A stretch of DNA of 64,000 nt from Cherax quadricarinatus. Taxonomy: Eukaryota; Arthropoda; Malacostraca; Decapoda; Parastacidae. This document shows, one piece after another, positions 11,061 through 22,379 of the stretch. The notes beneath the pieces are model-generated. The model saw nothing but the letters and a program-made list of their open reading frames with translations, searched no databases and was not told the DNA's origin. The position numbers were made by a program, and so were the translations under genes. The stretch's first letter is position 1. Every line of letters starts with the position of its first letter. The DNA is taken from the NCBI RefSeq assembly GCF_038502225.1, contig NC_091340.1, forward strand, positions 29,741,579 through 29,805,578. Reading direction: 5' to 3'.

Positions 11061-11384
11061 ATTTGTAGATAAATGGTTTAGAGAACCGTCAAGTTGATAA
11101 ATTAAACACATGTGCAACACTTGGGTATCTTAGACAAATGAGATACCACCATGACTGCTGCACCTCTCCTGCATACAGTATATAAGCTACTTCTTCGCAC
11201 ATATGCTATATTCTTTTCAAGACTTATGGACTGACCAGATCGACTCAAGGCTGAGGGACTGATTACCTCAAACTCCTCCTGTTCTTCACCGTTCTCCTTT
11301 GTATGGACTGATGAAGCCACTGTGTGGTGAAACGTTTCCTCATTAAAGACACCCAAGTGTTGCACATGTGTCTAATTTACCAAA
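11061..11384 (+). repeat. PLE-derived ribozyme unit (copy D), with target duplication
   Basis: A 324-bp insertion in LINE-A is flanked by CTTGAG at 11055-11060 and 11385-11390. Its ends are inverted: AAACACATGTGCAACACTTG near 11102 and CAAGTGTTGCACATGTGTCT near 11354. Internally it shares CAGTATATAAGCTACTTC and CAAGGCTGAGGGACTGATTA with other units. The empty-site sequence is known from the LINE-A copy at 45421-45480, so the boundaries are firm. Confidence 0.75.
11305..11340 (+). ncRNA. hammerhead-like hairpin of unit D
   Basis: The order is GGA, CTGATGA, extra A, GCCAC, TGT, GTGGT, GAAAC, GTT, TCC. CTGATGA and GAAA match the hammerhead catalytic core. The outer GGA and TCC can pair as stem I. 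Stem III has no loop within one molecule (C directly followed by G), but ACGT is self-complementary, so two molecules could supply it. The last stem II pair is G-T here. Confidence 0.5.
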
Positions 11385-12137
11385 CTTGAGGTTATTGATG
11401 AACTTGGAGAAAACAATCACAAACCACTCGGTTTCAATATATCAAGGAATTACCCCTGATAACTATAATCAAGTCTCTGTCCCTGACTTCATCTTGGCCG
11501 ATTTCGCAGAACTGCGAAATTACCTACGTGGGTTGAACTGGAATGACCTGAATATGAGTCAGGTGGGTGTGATGGTTTCCATTATGATGATTTTCAGAGC
11601 ATGGTTCTAGTTGCATAGACAATTTATGTTCCAAATAGAGAAATTGGATCAAGCAAAAATTATCCAAAATGGATAACCAATAGATTAAAACACCTCATTG
11701 GTCAAAAGAGAGGAATTTGCACTCGAATCAAAAGAGGAGAGGGGCACTTTTAGAAATCAGTATATTCAATTAAAGCGTGAAATAAAAAAGGGAATAAGAA
11801 AAGCAAAAATAGAATATGAGGTTAAAGTCACAAGGGATTTAAAGAGTAACCCTAAGGATTTCTTTCAGGTATACAGAAGCAAGGTTAGGGAAAAGATAGA
11901 CCCACTCGAAAGTCACTCAGGTCAGAGTGTAGAATTTTTAACATTTATCTCCTCCTAGCTTTTACACAGGAAGATACTAGTGAAATTCAGGAAATAAACA
12001 ATATTTAACTGAACGTTGATAAGCTCTGCATGATCCAAGTCACTAGTGACATGGTTCTCCAATAAATAGATAAATTTAAACCTAACAAATTTCCGGACCC
12101 TGATGGACTCTTCGCAAAGGTTTTAAAAGAATGTAAG

Positions 12138-12951
12138 GTGGAACTTAATGAACCCTTGGCTAGTCTTTTTATCATATCTTTACAAACTGGCATAGTAACA
12201 GATAAGTGGAAAATGGCAAATGTGATACCTATCTACAAAGAAGGTGCCAGGTCCTTAGCTTCCAACTACAGACCAATAAGCCTAACCTCCACAGTAGGAA
12301 AATTGATGGGATCTATAATTGCTGAGGCTGTACGTAGCCACCTTGAAAGACATAAATTGATTAATGAATTTCAACACGGTTTTACGAAGGTGGGTTTCTG
12401 TCTTACGAACTTACTAACTTTTTTCACTAAGGTATTTGAGGAGGTAGATCATGATAATGAATATGATATTGAGTGTATGGACTTCAGTAAGGCTTTTGAC
12501 AGAGTCCCATATCAGAGACTATTGAGGAAAGTCAAGGAACAAGGAATAGGGGAAAAATTTTCTTGGGTAGAGGATAGGCAACAGAGAGTTTGCATAAAAG
12601 GGGAGAAATCAGAATGGAGTAGCGTCACAAGCGGTGTTCCGCAGGGGATCAGTTTTGGGCCCCTTATTCACAATTTACATAAACGATATAGTTGAGGGAA
12701 TAAATAGCGACATAAACAAGTTTCCCGATAATCCCAAAATAGGCCGTCCAACTCATTCTGATGAGGACATTACAGTACTCCAGGAAGATCTGGAGATGCA
12801 GTTTAACATAGACAAATGCAAGCTTCTAAGCGTTGGAAAGGTAAATAACCATGTTACTTACGAACTAAATAATGTAGATCTTAATATCTCTGAATGCGAA
12901 AAAGATTTGGGAGTTGTGGTAAACAGTAATCTAAAGCCGAGACAACAGTGA
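12138..12951 (+). pseudogene. LINE-A reverse transcriptase (frame-broken)
   Basis: Non-LTR RT blocks appear in order. They are WKMANVIPIYKEG and NYRPISLTS (fingers), then the motif A region MDFSKAFDRVP at about 12478-12510. After a frame change near 12640 comes the motif B region around GVPQG at about 12638. The motif C box, normally FADD, reads FPDN, so the paired catalytic aspartates are lost. The thumb segment ECEKDLGVVVN follows. It is inactive by both frameshift and active-site loss. Confidence 0.8.
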
Positions 12952-13555
12952 GTAAGTATTCGATATAAAGCGAATAGAATTCTTAGCTTCATATCGAGAA
13001 GTATAACTAACCAGAGTCCGAAGGTTATTCTTCAACTCTATACAATGTATATCGTTGGTTAGGCCTCATTTAGATTATGCTCCACAGTTCTGATCGCCGT
13101 ATTACAGATATGGTATAAATGCGCTTGAAAACGCACAAAGGAGGATGACAAAGTTGATCCCATGTATCAGAAATCTTCCCTTTGAGGATAGACTGAGGCC
13201 CTGAATCTGCACTCTCTGTGAAGTCATAGAATTAGGGGGAATATAATTGAGGTGTATAAATGGAAAAAGGGAATAATTAAAGGGACTGTGAATAATGTGC
13301 TAAAATATTAACCAAGACAGGCCTCGCAGCAATGGTTTCAAGTTGGAAAAATTCAGATTCAGGAAGGATATAGGAAAGTACTGGTTTGGTAATAGAGTTG
13401 TGGATGAGTGGAACAAACTCCCGAGTACTGTCATAGAAGCTAAAACTTTGTGTAGTTTTAAAAATAAGTTCGACAAATACGTGAGTGGGTGTGAGTTAGA
13501 CCTGCCTCATATGGGCCAGTAGATCTGATTAGTTCTCCTCCTTTCTTGTATTCTT

Positions 13556-13665
13556 AAGAGGTATGATAAGGCTCTTGAGACAGGAAGAGAAAGGATCAAG
13601 TAACGACTAGTGAAGAGGCGGGGCCAGGAGCTATGAATCGACCTCTGCAACACATATAGGTGAAT

Positions 13666-13733
<68 letters not shown>

Positions 13734-13756
13734 ACACACACACATACACACACACA
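13556..13756 (+). mobile_element. LINE-B 3' tail fragment with (AC)n
   Basis: A 110-bp terminal piece (GAAGAGGCGGGGCCAGGAG, TAGGTGAATACACAC) directly follows LINE-A and runs into 92 bp of interrupted (AC)n at 13665-13756. The next LINE-B copy starts at the end of that tract. Confidence 0.75.
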
Positions 13757-14712
<956 letters not shown>

Positions 14713-14907
14713 TCAATATATGGATCATTGTTATTCTGTTAGTGAATAAAGAGAAGGAAGAGCGGGTGGACCGGAGCAAAGGGACAAACACAGCACCGAC
14801 ATGCATCCTAGCATATTGTGTATATAACTATAACTTTGTTAATAAAACGCTTGAGCGAATGTTACAGTGAACATGGAGAGGGGAAATGTGTGAATGTGAG
14901 GATGTGA

Positions 14908-15045
<138 letters not shown>

Positions 15046-15173
15046 ACTTGCCAAGTCGTGTCTGCTGTGGTTGAGCTCCATCTTTTGGATCATGGATTAC
15101 CTCCTATGTCGTAACTATTTTCTATCCTGTAGATATATGAGACACTCGTGCAACACTTGGGTATATTCATTCT

Positions 15174-15208
15174 GGAAACGTTTCGCCACACAGTGGCTTC
15201 CTCAGTCC
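15174..15208 (-). ncRNA. hammerhead-like hairpin (reversed unit)
   Basis: On the minus strand it reads GGA, CTGAGGA, extra A, GCCAC, TGT, GTGGC, GAAAC, GTT, TCC. All invariant core positions except the added A are kept (N7 = G), stem II is five perfect pairs and stem I three. Confidence 0.5.
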
Positions 15209-15763
15209 AATGCAAAAGAAGCCGTGTACGAATGGTATATAATACCGACAAGATGAGAGTAAGACACATGTGCAACATCTGGGTATCTTTATTGTAGACG
15301 TTTCGCCATCCAGTGGCTTTATCAATACAAATTCCAGGACATAACTTGAAGACAGTAGAACTATGTACAGAAGATGAGGTAATCAGTCCCTCAACCTAGG
15401 AGTAGGTGCGAACATCACCATAGTCGTGGAGATTCTGAAGCAGAAGAAAGAATCCTGGCGCTTATATAGTAACGTCAGGTGAAGCAGACGAGGGCAAATG
15501 TACATAACCTTCACAACTACGACAACTACTACTACAACTAACCCATCTCTTTGGGAAGGACCTACTTCCACTGGGGAATCCCGCCCACCAGTGAATTTGC
15601 CCTCGTCTGCTTCACCTGACGTTACTATATAAGCGCCAGGATTCTTTCTTCTGCTTCAGAATCTCCACGACTATGGTGCTGTTCGCACCTACTCCTAGGT
15701 TGAGGGACTGATTACCTCATCTTCTGTACATAGTTCTACTGTCTTCAAGTTATGTCCTGGAAT

Positions 15764-15802
15764 TTGTATTGATAAAGCCACTGGATGGCGAAACGTCTAC
15801 AA
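15764..15802 (+). ncRNA. hammerhead-like hairpin, U3-A8 type, with GUC site
   Basis: The order is TTGTA (15764-15768), TTGATAA, extra A, GCCA, loop CTGGA, TGGC, GAAAC, GTC, TACAA (15798-15802). TTGTA and TACAA are perfectly complementary and form stem I, directly flanking a canonical GUC cleavage triplet. C3 and G8 are replaced together by U and A. The mirror copy sits in the other arm near 15292-15330. Confidence 0.5.
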
Positions 15803-15925
15803 TAAAGATACCCAGATGTTGCACATGTGTCTTACTCTCAGCAGAAGAAGCCACTGCGTGGCGAAACGTTTCCAGAAAAATATACAGAAATGTTAAACAA
15901 GTGTCTCATTTATCAATTTACCAGT

Positions 15926-16285
15926 TATGTAAAGCATTTATTGACTTTCGATCCTGAAGTGTGTTGTCCTTCACACTGGAAGAATTCACCGATAATTTTT
16001 TTTGACATAGTTTTACTTACAAGTTGTGTCTTCCAAGACAGTTCCCTGGCATTCCAAAAATTCTGTGCCTGTCCGTTTGGTCGGTGTCTCTAAATGTCGT
16101 ATAGGTTGAGTTTTGGAAAGTTGTAAATTCTCGTAAACTTCAATTAATTTGTTTTAAAGGAGAACTATAATGATGCAAGGAAGAATTATCATTATCAGTT
16201 GAGTTATCAAGAATTGTACTGAGCTGTGAAAGGTATCTAAATGTTTATCTATGGAATCTTGTAGGCTAAGATTTATATTAGGGAA
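15926..16285. other. unassigned sequence
   Basis: AT-rich; no frame, RNA gene or repeat is recognised. Confidence 0.4.
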
Positions 16286-16365
16286 AAGGACATAAGTGCC
16301 ACTAATGTGACATTTTATTGTGGCAACGTTTCTCTCTCCAGGAGCTATATCATGCCTAGAAACGC
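16286..16365 (-). repeat. diverged PLE 3' end with hairpin
   Basis: On the minus strand it reads AGCTCCTGGAGAGAGAAACG then TTGCCACAATAAAATG. It resembles the other GAAACGT ends but with stem GCTC/GAG and flanks GGC/GCC. The heptamer before the stem is degraded (TGATATA). Confidence 0.4.
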
Positions 16366-16506
16366 TCGAGTGAGGGGGCTGCTGGTCTTGTAAAACCTAT
16401 GCCAGAAGGTGAAGCCTCTTCTGAAACCAGTGCTGAAGGACTTGTTGAAAATTTAAGTGAACTGCTGTAGACTGTTACTAATAAGTGCACTGTACACTAG
16501 TATACA

Positions 16507-16815
16507 TATGATGATTGAGACATTTATGCAACATATGAGAATCTTTATTATGGATACGTTTGGCCAAAAAGTGGCTTCATCAGCCCAATACAAAGCAGAA
16601 AAGGGGCAAGGAGAGGAGGAGTTTGAAGTAATCAGTCCCTCAGCCTGCAATCGATGTGTTCAGTCCGAGGGACTGATGTGTTCAAGCTGAGGGATTTATT
16701 ACCTCAAACTCCTGCTCCTCCTCTCTTAACCTCCTTTCTGCTTCGTATCGGACTGATGAAGCGACTGTGTGGCGAAACGTTTCTTTAATAAAAATTCTCA
16801 TTTGTTGATAAATTA
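16507..16815. repeat. inverted pair of PLE-derived units (G/H)
   Basis: A reversed unit (hairpin at 16552-16586, GAAAC changed to CAAAC) faces a forward unit (hairpin at 16750-16783: GGA, CTGATGA, A, GCGACTGTGTGGC, GAAAC, GTTTC). They meet near 16665-16680 through their CTGAGGGACTGAT blocks. The forward unit ends at TTGTTGATAAATTAGACAC, overlapping the start of the next pair. Confidence 0.7.
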
Positions 16816-17204
16816 GACACATGTGCAACACTTGGGTATCTTTAATGAGGGAACGCTTCGCCACACAGTAGCTTCATCAGTCCATGCAAAGGAGAATGGT
16901 GAAGAACGGGAGGAGTTTGAGGTAATTAGTCCCTCAGCCTTGAGTCGATGTAGTCAGCCCATCAATCTTGAAAAGTATGCAGCATATGTGCAAAAAAGTG
17001 GGATCTTAATACAAGGATTTCTTCACTTGGTCATGATCTACTTCCACACTGGACAATCTGTGATACCACCTACGACTGCTGCACCTCTCCTGCCTACAGT
17101 ATATAAGCTACTTCTTCGCACATATGCTGCATTCTTTCCAAGATTGATGGACTGACTACAACGACTCAAGGCTGAGGGACTGATTACCTCAAACTCCCAT
17201 TCTC
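16806..17204. repeat. inverted pair of PLE-derived units (I/J)
   Basis: The reversed unit I (hairpin at 16849-16883, with GAAGC for GAAAC) is followed after about 50 bp by forward unit J (17049-17204). J keeps CAGTATATAAGCTACTTC and CTCAAGGCTGAGGGACTGA but stops before its hairpin. The pair abuts G/H, giving four alternating units in 700 bp. Confidence 0.7.
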
Positions 17205-18229
17205 CTTTTCCTCATTATTTCACTTTAATTTCACAATAAAATATATCAGTTGCACTTGTGTCCTGTTACTTAACACATTGTCGATAATTCTGCCAACAGT
17301 AATATATTAACTCACTTTTAAGACAATGTCAAACATCAGCACATCATTACCTAAGAAGTAGGGCCCAGGAGCTGTGAGGACCAGTCCACGAGAACTCAGT
17401 TTGATAATTAAGCAGGAATCAGACGTACACTTCACCTCTCCACAAACAATAATAACTCCTTCCTGCCAGCGGTTGACATTCTCCAACCTCTTCACCCACT
17501 ATGGCATCTTTTCTAATGGCAGCACTTCCTATCCCCCACCGTATGTGTTCCCGTCCAGGATAGTGAAAGCGGAATAAGTCCATTAGCCAGCCTCTATTCC
17601 CTGAGTCGAGGATATTTATCTCGCTCCAGGGATCCCAGAGCTGAAGCGTGGAGACCCAGACGAGAATTCCAGAGAGTTTGAGCTGATTCCAGCGACTTGA
17701 TTTGCTGGGATTTGCGCACTGCCTGCGAGATAGATCCACGGGTCTTAACAGAGGCTTTAGGCTTGCTCCCGGAGATACCACATCCCATGATAGACCGTGT
17801 AATCTGTGTCTGAGTGGCGCTCCCACATGCTGTACATCACAGAACATGAGGGTCGGAGACGCTGGGATATGACATGGCCTCCTGGCCAGCCTCTCACACT
17901 CTTACCTCCACAACCGGAAAAGTGGCTCTGAAAATTGGAAAGAAAGATTATGTTGTGTGTGCTGGTGTGTGGGTCAGACCAAGCAGTGCTTCCTGGTGTT
18001 GTGTGGGCTGGTAGGACCCTAGTGGTTCCAGAGTGAGTGGTGAATCTACTCACAGGACCCTAGTGGTTCCAGAGTGAGTAGTGAGTGTAGTCAGAGGACC
18101 GGTGGTCCTGGAGGAGTGAGTGGTGATCTGACACAGTGTAGAGGGCTAGAACAAGGTCGTCGTCTCTCTCAGATCAACACTTGGTCACGTTCAGGTCATT
18201 GTCAGAATCTGTGTGATGCGTCGCTCGTG
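17205..18229. other. low-repeat region; possible host sequence
   Basis: No transposon similarity is recognised here, unlike almost everything around it. It includes the candidate acylated-protein frame at 17594-17788 (-) and a roughly 40-bp duplicated segment (GACCCTAGTGGTTCCAGAG at about 18016 and 18056). Confidence 0.4.
17594..17788 (-). CDS. candidate small N-acylated protein or first coding exon
   Basis: A 64-codon minus-strand frame begins MGCGISGSKPKASVK and ends at a TAG. Gly2 with Ser6 fits an N-myristoylation signal, Cys3 could be palmitoylated, and Lys9, Lys11 and Lys15 supply positive charge. Together these are typical of plasma-membrane-anchored peripheral proteins. The start has A at -3 and G at +4. 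The remainder is hydrophilic with no domain I recognise, and no strong splice donor interrupts it. It lies in a stretch free of obvious transposons. It may be a real short protein, the first exon of a longer one, or chance. I do not assign a function. Confidence 0.3.
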   Translation of the reverse strand: MGCGISGSKPKASVKTRGSISQAVRKSQQIKSLESAQTLWNSRLGLHASALGSLERDKYPRLRE

Positions 18230-18489
18230 ACGTTATGTTGAGGGGAAGACACGAGGGGAGATAGAATAAGGGAAGGAGGGGAATAAGATGAGTGGAGTAG
18301 GAAAGGTGAAATAAGGAAATAAGAGGAGAAAAGAGAGGAGGACGTGAAACCAGGAGAGAAAAGTTAAGGAAAGGAGGAGAATAAAGGAAGAATAAGGGAG
18401 GTGGTTAAAACAGTGGGCAGAGGAGAAAGGGGAATAAGAAGTGAAACACAAGTAGAGAGGCTGAGAGGGGAGGAAGGGAATGGAGAAGA
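18230..18489. repeat. purine-rich low-complexity tract
   Basis: About 250 bp dominated by AGGAGG/GGAATAAG-like sequence, leading into (AC)n. Confidence 0.6.
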
Positions 18490-18758
<269 letters not shown>

Positions 18759-18903
18759 CACAAAATCTATATTTCATAGTAACAAGCGTATAAAACTGGG
18801 ATCTCAGAGAGCAGGACGAAGAGAAAGGGGAACGGAAGACGAGTGGTCTGGGAAGGAAGAATGGGCAGCAGAGCTCAGCAAAAGGAAACAAGAGTGGGAA
18901 AGG

Positions 18904-19101
18904 ATGCTAGACGAGTTTATCAATAAAATGAAAGAGAGAATGGCTGCAGAGAGCATGTGGAAGCTACAAGCCACAGCTGCAGAGGCTAGCATACAGAGCC
19001 TAGAAGAGAAACTGAAAATGCTGGCATTGGATATAGAGCCGAAGAGCAGAACAGGCATGGCATCAGGAGCAGGAGGGAACCGAAAGAAGGGAAGAAGATA
19101 A
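18904..19101 (+). pseudogene. LINE-B ORF1 fragment, coiled coil
   Basis: MLDEFINKMKERMAAES and EASIQSLEEKLKMLALDI form a heptad-like amphipathic helix of about 45 residues followed by a basic tail (GGNRKKGRR). This is typical of the nucleic-acid-binding ORF1 protein of jockey-type LINEs, which coats element RNA. The frame stops at a TAA and the downstream ORF1 sequence is in another frame, so it is decayed. The ORF1 match at 25090-25431 corresponds to the next part of the protein. Confidence 0.55.
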
Positions 19102-19447
19102 GCCCTATGCAGAGGCCCTATCAAACCACTGGGGGGCCCCAAAAAATTTGAGGAGTAACAATGGCATGCCATTGGGTACAGGGAAGGAGGCAGTTTCCCT
19201 GCAGAGGTGCTATCAGGCCATTGAGAATTCCAGAAAATTTTAAGGAAAGCAGCAATGGAGATGCTTAAATTGAACCCTAAGATATGAAGGGAAATGGAAT
19301 ATGAGGATGAAAGGGAGAGGTTAATCTTTGTTCATGGGCTTTGGTAGGCCGAAGGGATAACATACAAATTAAAATAACAGGGGAAGAAAAAGAGATTGAA
19401 AATATCATGCAAGAGACAGGAGAGGAAGACATGACTCAGCTGACAAA

Positions 19448-19633
19448 CCGACTCACGAAATCGTAATGACACGATTGCAAACAAACCATACCACGGGTGG
19501 GGATAGAACCCACGATCAGAGAGTCTCAAAACTCCAGGCTGTTGCGTTAGCCATTGGCTAACGTGACGGCCTGGAGTTTTGAGACTATCTGATAGCGGGT
19601 TCTACCCCTTCCCCCCCCCCCGTGGTATGGTTT
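19448..19633. repeat. SINE head-to-head dimer with 13-bp target duplication
   Basis: A reversed copy (tail, then B-box, then A-box) meets a forward tRNA-like head at GTTAGCCATTGGCTAAC. The 186-bp unit is flanked by CTCAGCTGACAAA at 19435-19447 and 19634-19646, a perfect 13-bp duplication. The forward half has a poly-C run where others read CCCCGTCC. Confidence 0.8.
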
Positions 19634-20118
19634 CTCAGCTGACAAATTTTCGGAGAATAGGGGGATACTCAAGAGTAAGAAATCGTCCAGTTAAATTGAT
19701 TTTCAAGTCGGAAACGGTGTGAAACAAGATTCTGCAGCAGAAACCATGACTAAATTACCAGTGGATTCACCTCGACCATGACAGAGCACAAGAAGAACAG
19801 AAACTGAAAGAGAGGATACAAAGACACAAGGGGTAGGAAAAAGAGTCAAGGATTGAAACGACCGAAGAGCCCAGATTCAGGAGGAAGAGAAAACACTACC
19901 TTCCTCAGAAAAACCCACAGACGACCCTCAACCCTGACAACCCCATTGCAACTAAACAAATTAACCCTAAACAACCCACACTCCACACCTATAGCCTCCA
20001 CCTCTCCATCACAAAGTCTACCGTCACAACAGCCTCCCATAGTATCCTGTAAGGTCTCCCACTCCCTCAGCCAGGCACCCCTTCCCCCTCAGAACACAAT
20101 CGTGGAAAAGAAGCTGAA

Positions 20119-20720
20119 GGTATGGTACACCATAGAAAGCAGAATAACAAATAAATATGAAGAGTGGCACAAAAGAATCATGGAGGCATCACCAGACATC
20201 ATAGCACCCATGGAAACAAGGCTCATGGGGATAATAATAGATGCAATTTTTTTTTCCAGATATCAGATCCTGATGATAGATAGATGGAACAGAGGAGGAG
20301 GAGGAGTTGCACTGCTAATCGAAAATCAGTAGAGTTTTGAGAAGATGGACAGAATGGACAAATGGGAAGCAAGGGACTACATAGTAGCCACACTTCAGAC
20401 TGGGGGTCCCAAGGTGGTGATTGCAATGATGCACAACCCACCACAGAATACCAGGAGGCCAAGACAAGAGTATGATGAGAGCAACAGAGCAATGATAGAC
20501 ACTAGCCGAGGTGGCCAGAAAGGCCCACATGGGTAGGATAAAGCTACTAGTTATGAGTGATTTTAATCACAAGGAGGTTGGCTGGGAAAACCTGGAGCCA
20601 CATGGGGGATCAGAAACGTGGAGGACTAAGATGATGGAGGTGGTACAGGAAAACCTCATGCATCAACATATTAGGGACACTACCATAGATAGAGAGGAGA
20701 GGATGAACCAGCAAGACTGG
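20119..20720 (+). pseudogene. LINE-B ORF2 apurinic-type endonuclease (broken)
   Basis: KVWYTIESRITNKYEEWHKR, SPDIIAPMETRL and RGGGGVALLI match the start of the endonuclease at 25567. The VMSDFNHKEVGWENLEPHG block, equivalent to the GDFN motif, has Ser for Gly. The SDH-equivalent near 20790 reads CDHMV. A stop at 20330 and later frame changes interrupt it. The enzyme normally nicks target DNA to prime reverse transcription; this copy cannot encode it. Confidence 0.7.
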
Positions 20721-21063
20721 ACCTCATGTTCACCTTAATTAGTTCACACATCGAGGACATCACATATGAGAGGCAACTCAGACCTTGTGATCATATGGTC
20801 CTGAGCTTCCAAAACATTTTAGAGTTTAAAGTGGAGAGTAAAGTGGCACAAATAGGACGGGAGAAGCCAAACCACAAAAGAGGGACCTACACAGGCATGA
20901 AGAATTTCCTGCATGAGGCACAATGGGGGAAGAGAACTGGTGGGAAAATGAAACGATGAAATACATGACCACAAAATAAAAGGAGGCAGAAGAAAGGTTC
21001 ATACCCAAGGGCAACAGTAACAATGGGAAGACCAGAACGAACCCTTGGTTCACACAAGAGGCA

Positions 21064-22379
21064 AAACTGTGGAGAATTTTTTTTCTTCAACCAATAGGGG
21101 GACAGATGGCCCATAAGGATAGTGACACCCTTTGGGGACAGTGACGCCCCCTGGGGGAGGCGACCTCTCGAGGGAGCTAGATCCGTCTCACTACTTTCCC
21201 GCACTGTGAGGATGAAAGGGGTCATGACCTGTATTCTTTGCACTAGCAAAGATCAAGGTCTTATGCGTTACTACACAACTTGAATTAGCACATTCCAGAA
21301 TCCCCATTTCTCTTAACACGTGTGTCTGATCCAGCAAAATCAGACACCCTCTAATGGGATTACAGATTCATAGCCGATAAAAGGCGGCACTTGAGGTACA
21401 CGTCTAAAGCAGAAATTACACTCAAGGGAGAATCTCTCCAACATTTCATGAACAAACATTTGAAAATGGCGATTTCCCAAGACCGGGAAAAATACGAATA
21501 TATATATGTCTGGGAACTGATAACATACCTAGGAACATTATTTTCATAAACCTGCATCTCAGACTGAAGGAATCAACCTATTTTGATTGTATTAAGTTGA
21601 GAGAGCTGGCACTAATATCTGTGGGCCTTACGTCAGGAGATATCCGCAAAGAGGGCACGAGCTAACAACAGCTTAATTCGAGATCTGTGGCTCGAGAGTG
21701 CAACTTGGTTTCGGTGAGTGAATGTGTGATGAGAAGGTTGGGTGATGAGGTGGCCGGGTGCTACCATACCCGGCCACCCGACGTAGAAACATTCGTGGTT
21801 AATTCGTGTGCGCATTTCCCGTGCCGTGCATTGGGGATCACCAGGAAAATTAGACATTCTTGCTGCTGTGAATAAATACGGACATGTCAACGAGTGTAGC
21901 AAGTACCACTGGAGTACTAGCTCTCTCGAGTTAGCCGTCAGGCGACATGTGCCAGGCAGACGACGAAGTAGAGGCGTCCAGCTTCAGCTCTTCAGTCAAG
22001 CCAATGATGATTTTGGTCTCAGTGAAGTCAAGACGTCACAGACTCCCGTTACAATGAACCAGGTAGGTTCTATTTTACTTACATCCGTCTATTTAGCACT
22101 GTAGTACTTAGGATAGATTTTGAGTGACTAGGACTAACCATTTCGAGGTCGTGAGATGCGGGCTTAGCCCAAAACTACAGGTAAGGGCAACCTACAATTT
22201 CCAGGTGCTATATCTGCAATATCTGAAGGGTATGCATCTTCAAGGCGAGTATTAGCCCTGATTATTTAATCTTCCAGACAGCCCTGGTGGGTCTGTAGAC
22301 AGCAAATTATAGAGGCGAATCACTTGCGGGAAAGCTGAAAGTGGTTTCGATCTGTCATCCACTTAGTGGTTCATTTTCT
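21064..22379. other. unassigned region with one strong hairpin
   Basis: No gene or repeat family is recognised over 1.3 kb. A perfect 11-bp inverted repeat, GGTGGCCGGGT/ACCCGGCCACC, lies at 21749-21759 and 21768-21778 with an 8-nt loop. A CAG|GTAGGT donor-like site follows ATGAAC at about 22055-22066. That could mark a 5' exon, but the evidence is weak. Confidence 0.4.

Larger units (their letters stand above)
10977..13555 (+). mobile_element. LINE-A copy 1 (dead, 5'-truncated)
   Basis: This jockey/CR1-group non-LTR retrotransposon matches the minus-strand copy at 43136-45610 along its length. It starts inside the element at TTTGTGACAGAACC, passes the pre-RT region (11698-11958, basic and rich in Lys/Glu) and the RT (12138-12951). 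The C-terminal segment (RFRKDIGK-like, 13355-13450) is frame-broken, and the copy ends in a decayed CTTGTATTCTTAAG version of the family tail. A PLE-derived unit is inserted at 11061-11384. Many frame changes make it non-functional. Confidence 0.8.
15128..15925. repeat. inverted cluster of PLE-derived ribozyme units
   Basis: Two near-perfect arms of 246 bp, 15254-15499 and 15595-15840, are inverted around a 95-bp centre. Outside them lie a second reversed unit (15128-15253) and a forward 3' piece (15841-15925). Each arm ends outward with a GAAACGT hairpin followed by AATAAAGATACCCAGATG and GTTGCACATGTGTC. The arms can fold into a very long hairpin. Confidence 0.8.
18790..21063 (+). mobile_element. 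LINE-B copy 1: ORF1 and endonuclease region, 3'-truncated
   Basis: This copy matches the 5' and middle parts of the LINE-B at 24816-27765. It has a coiled-coil ORF1 piece (18904-19101), a frame-broken ORF1 continuation (19325-19430, interrupted by a SINE), and an APE-type endonuclease (20119-20720). It ends abruptly at 21063 before the RT. Confidence 0.75.
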
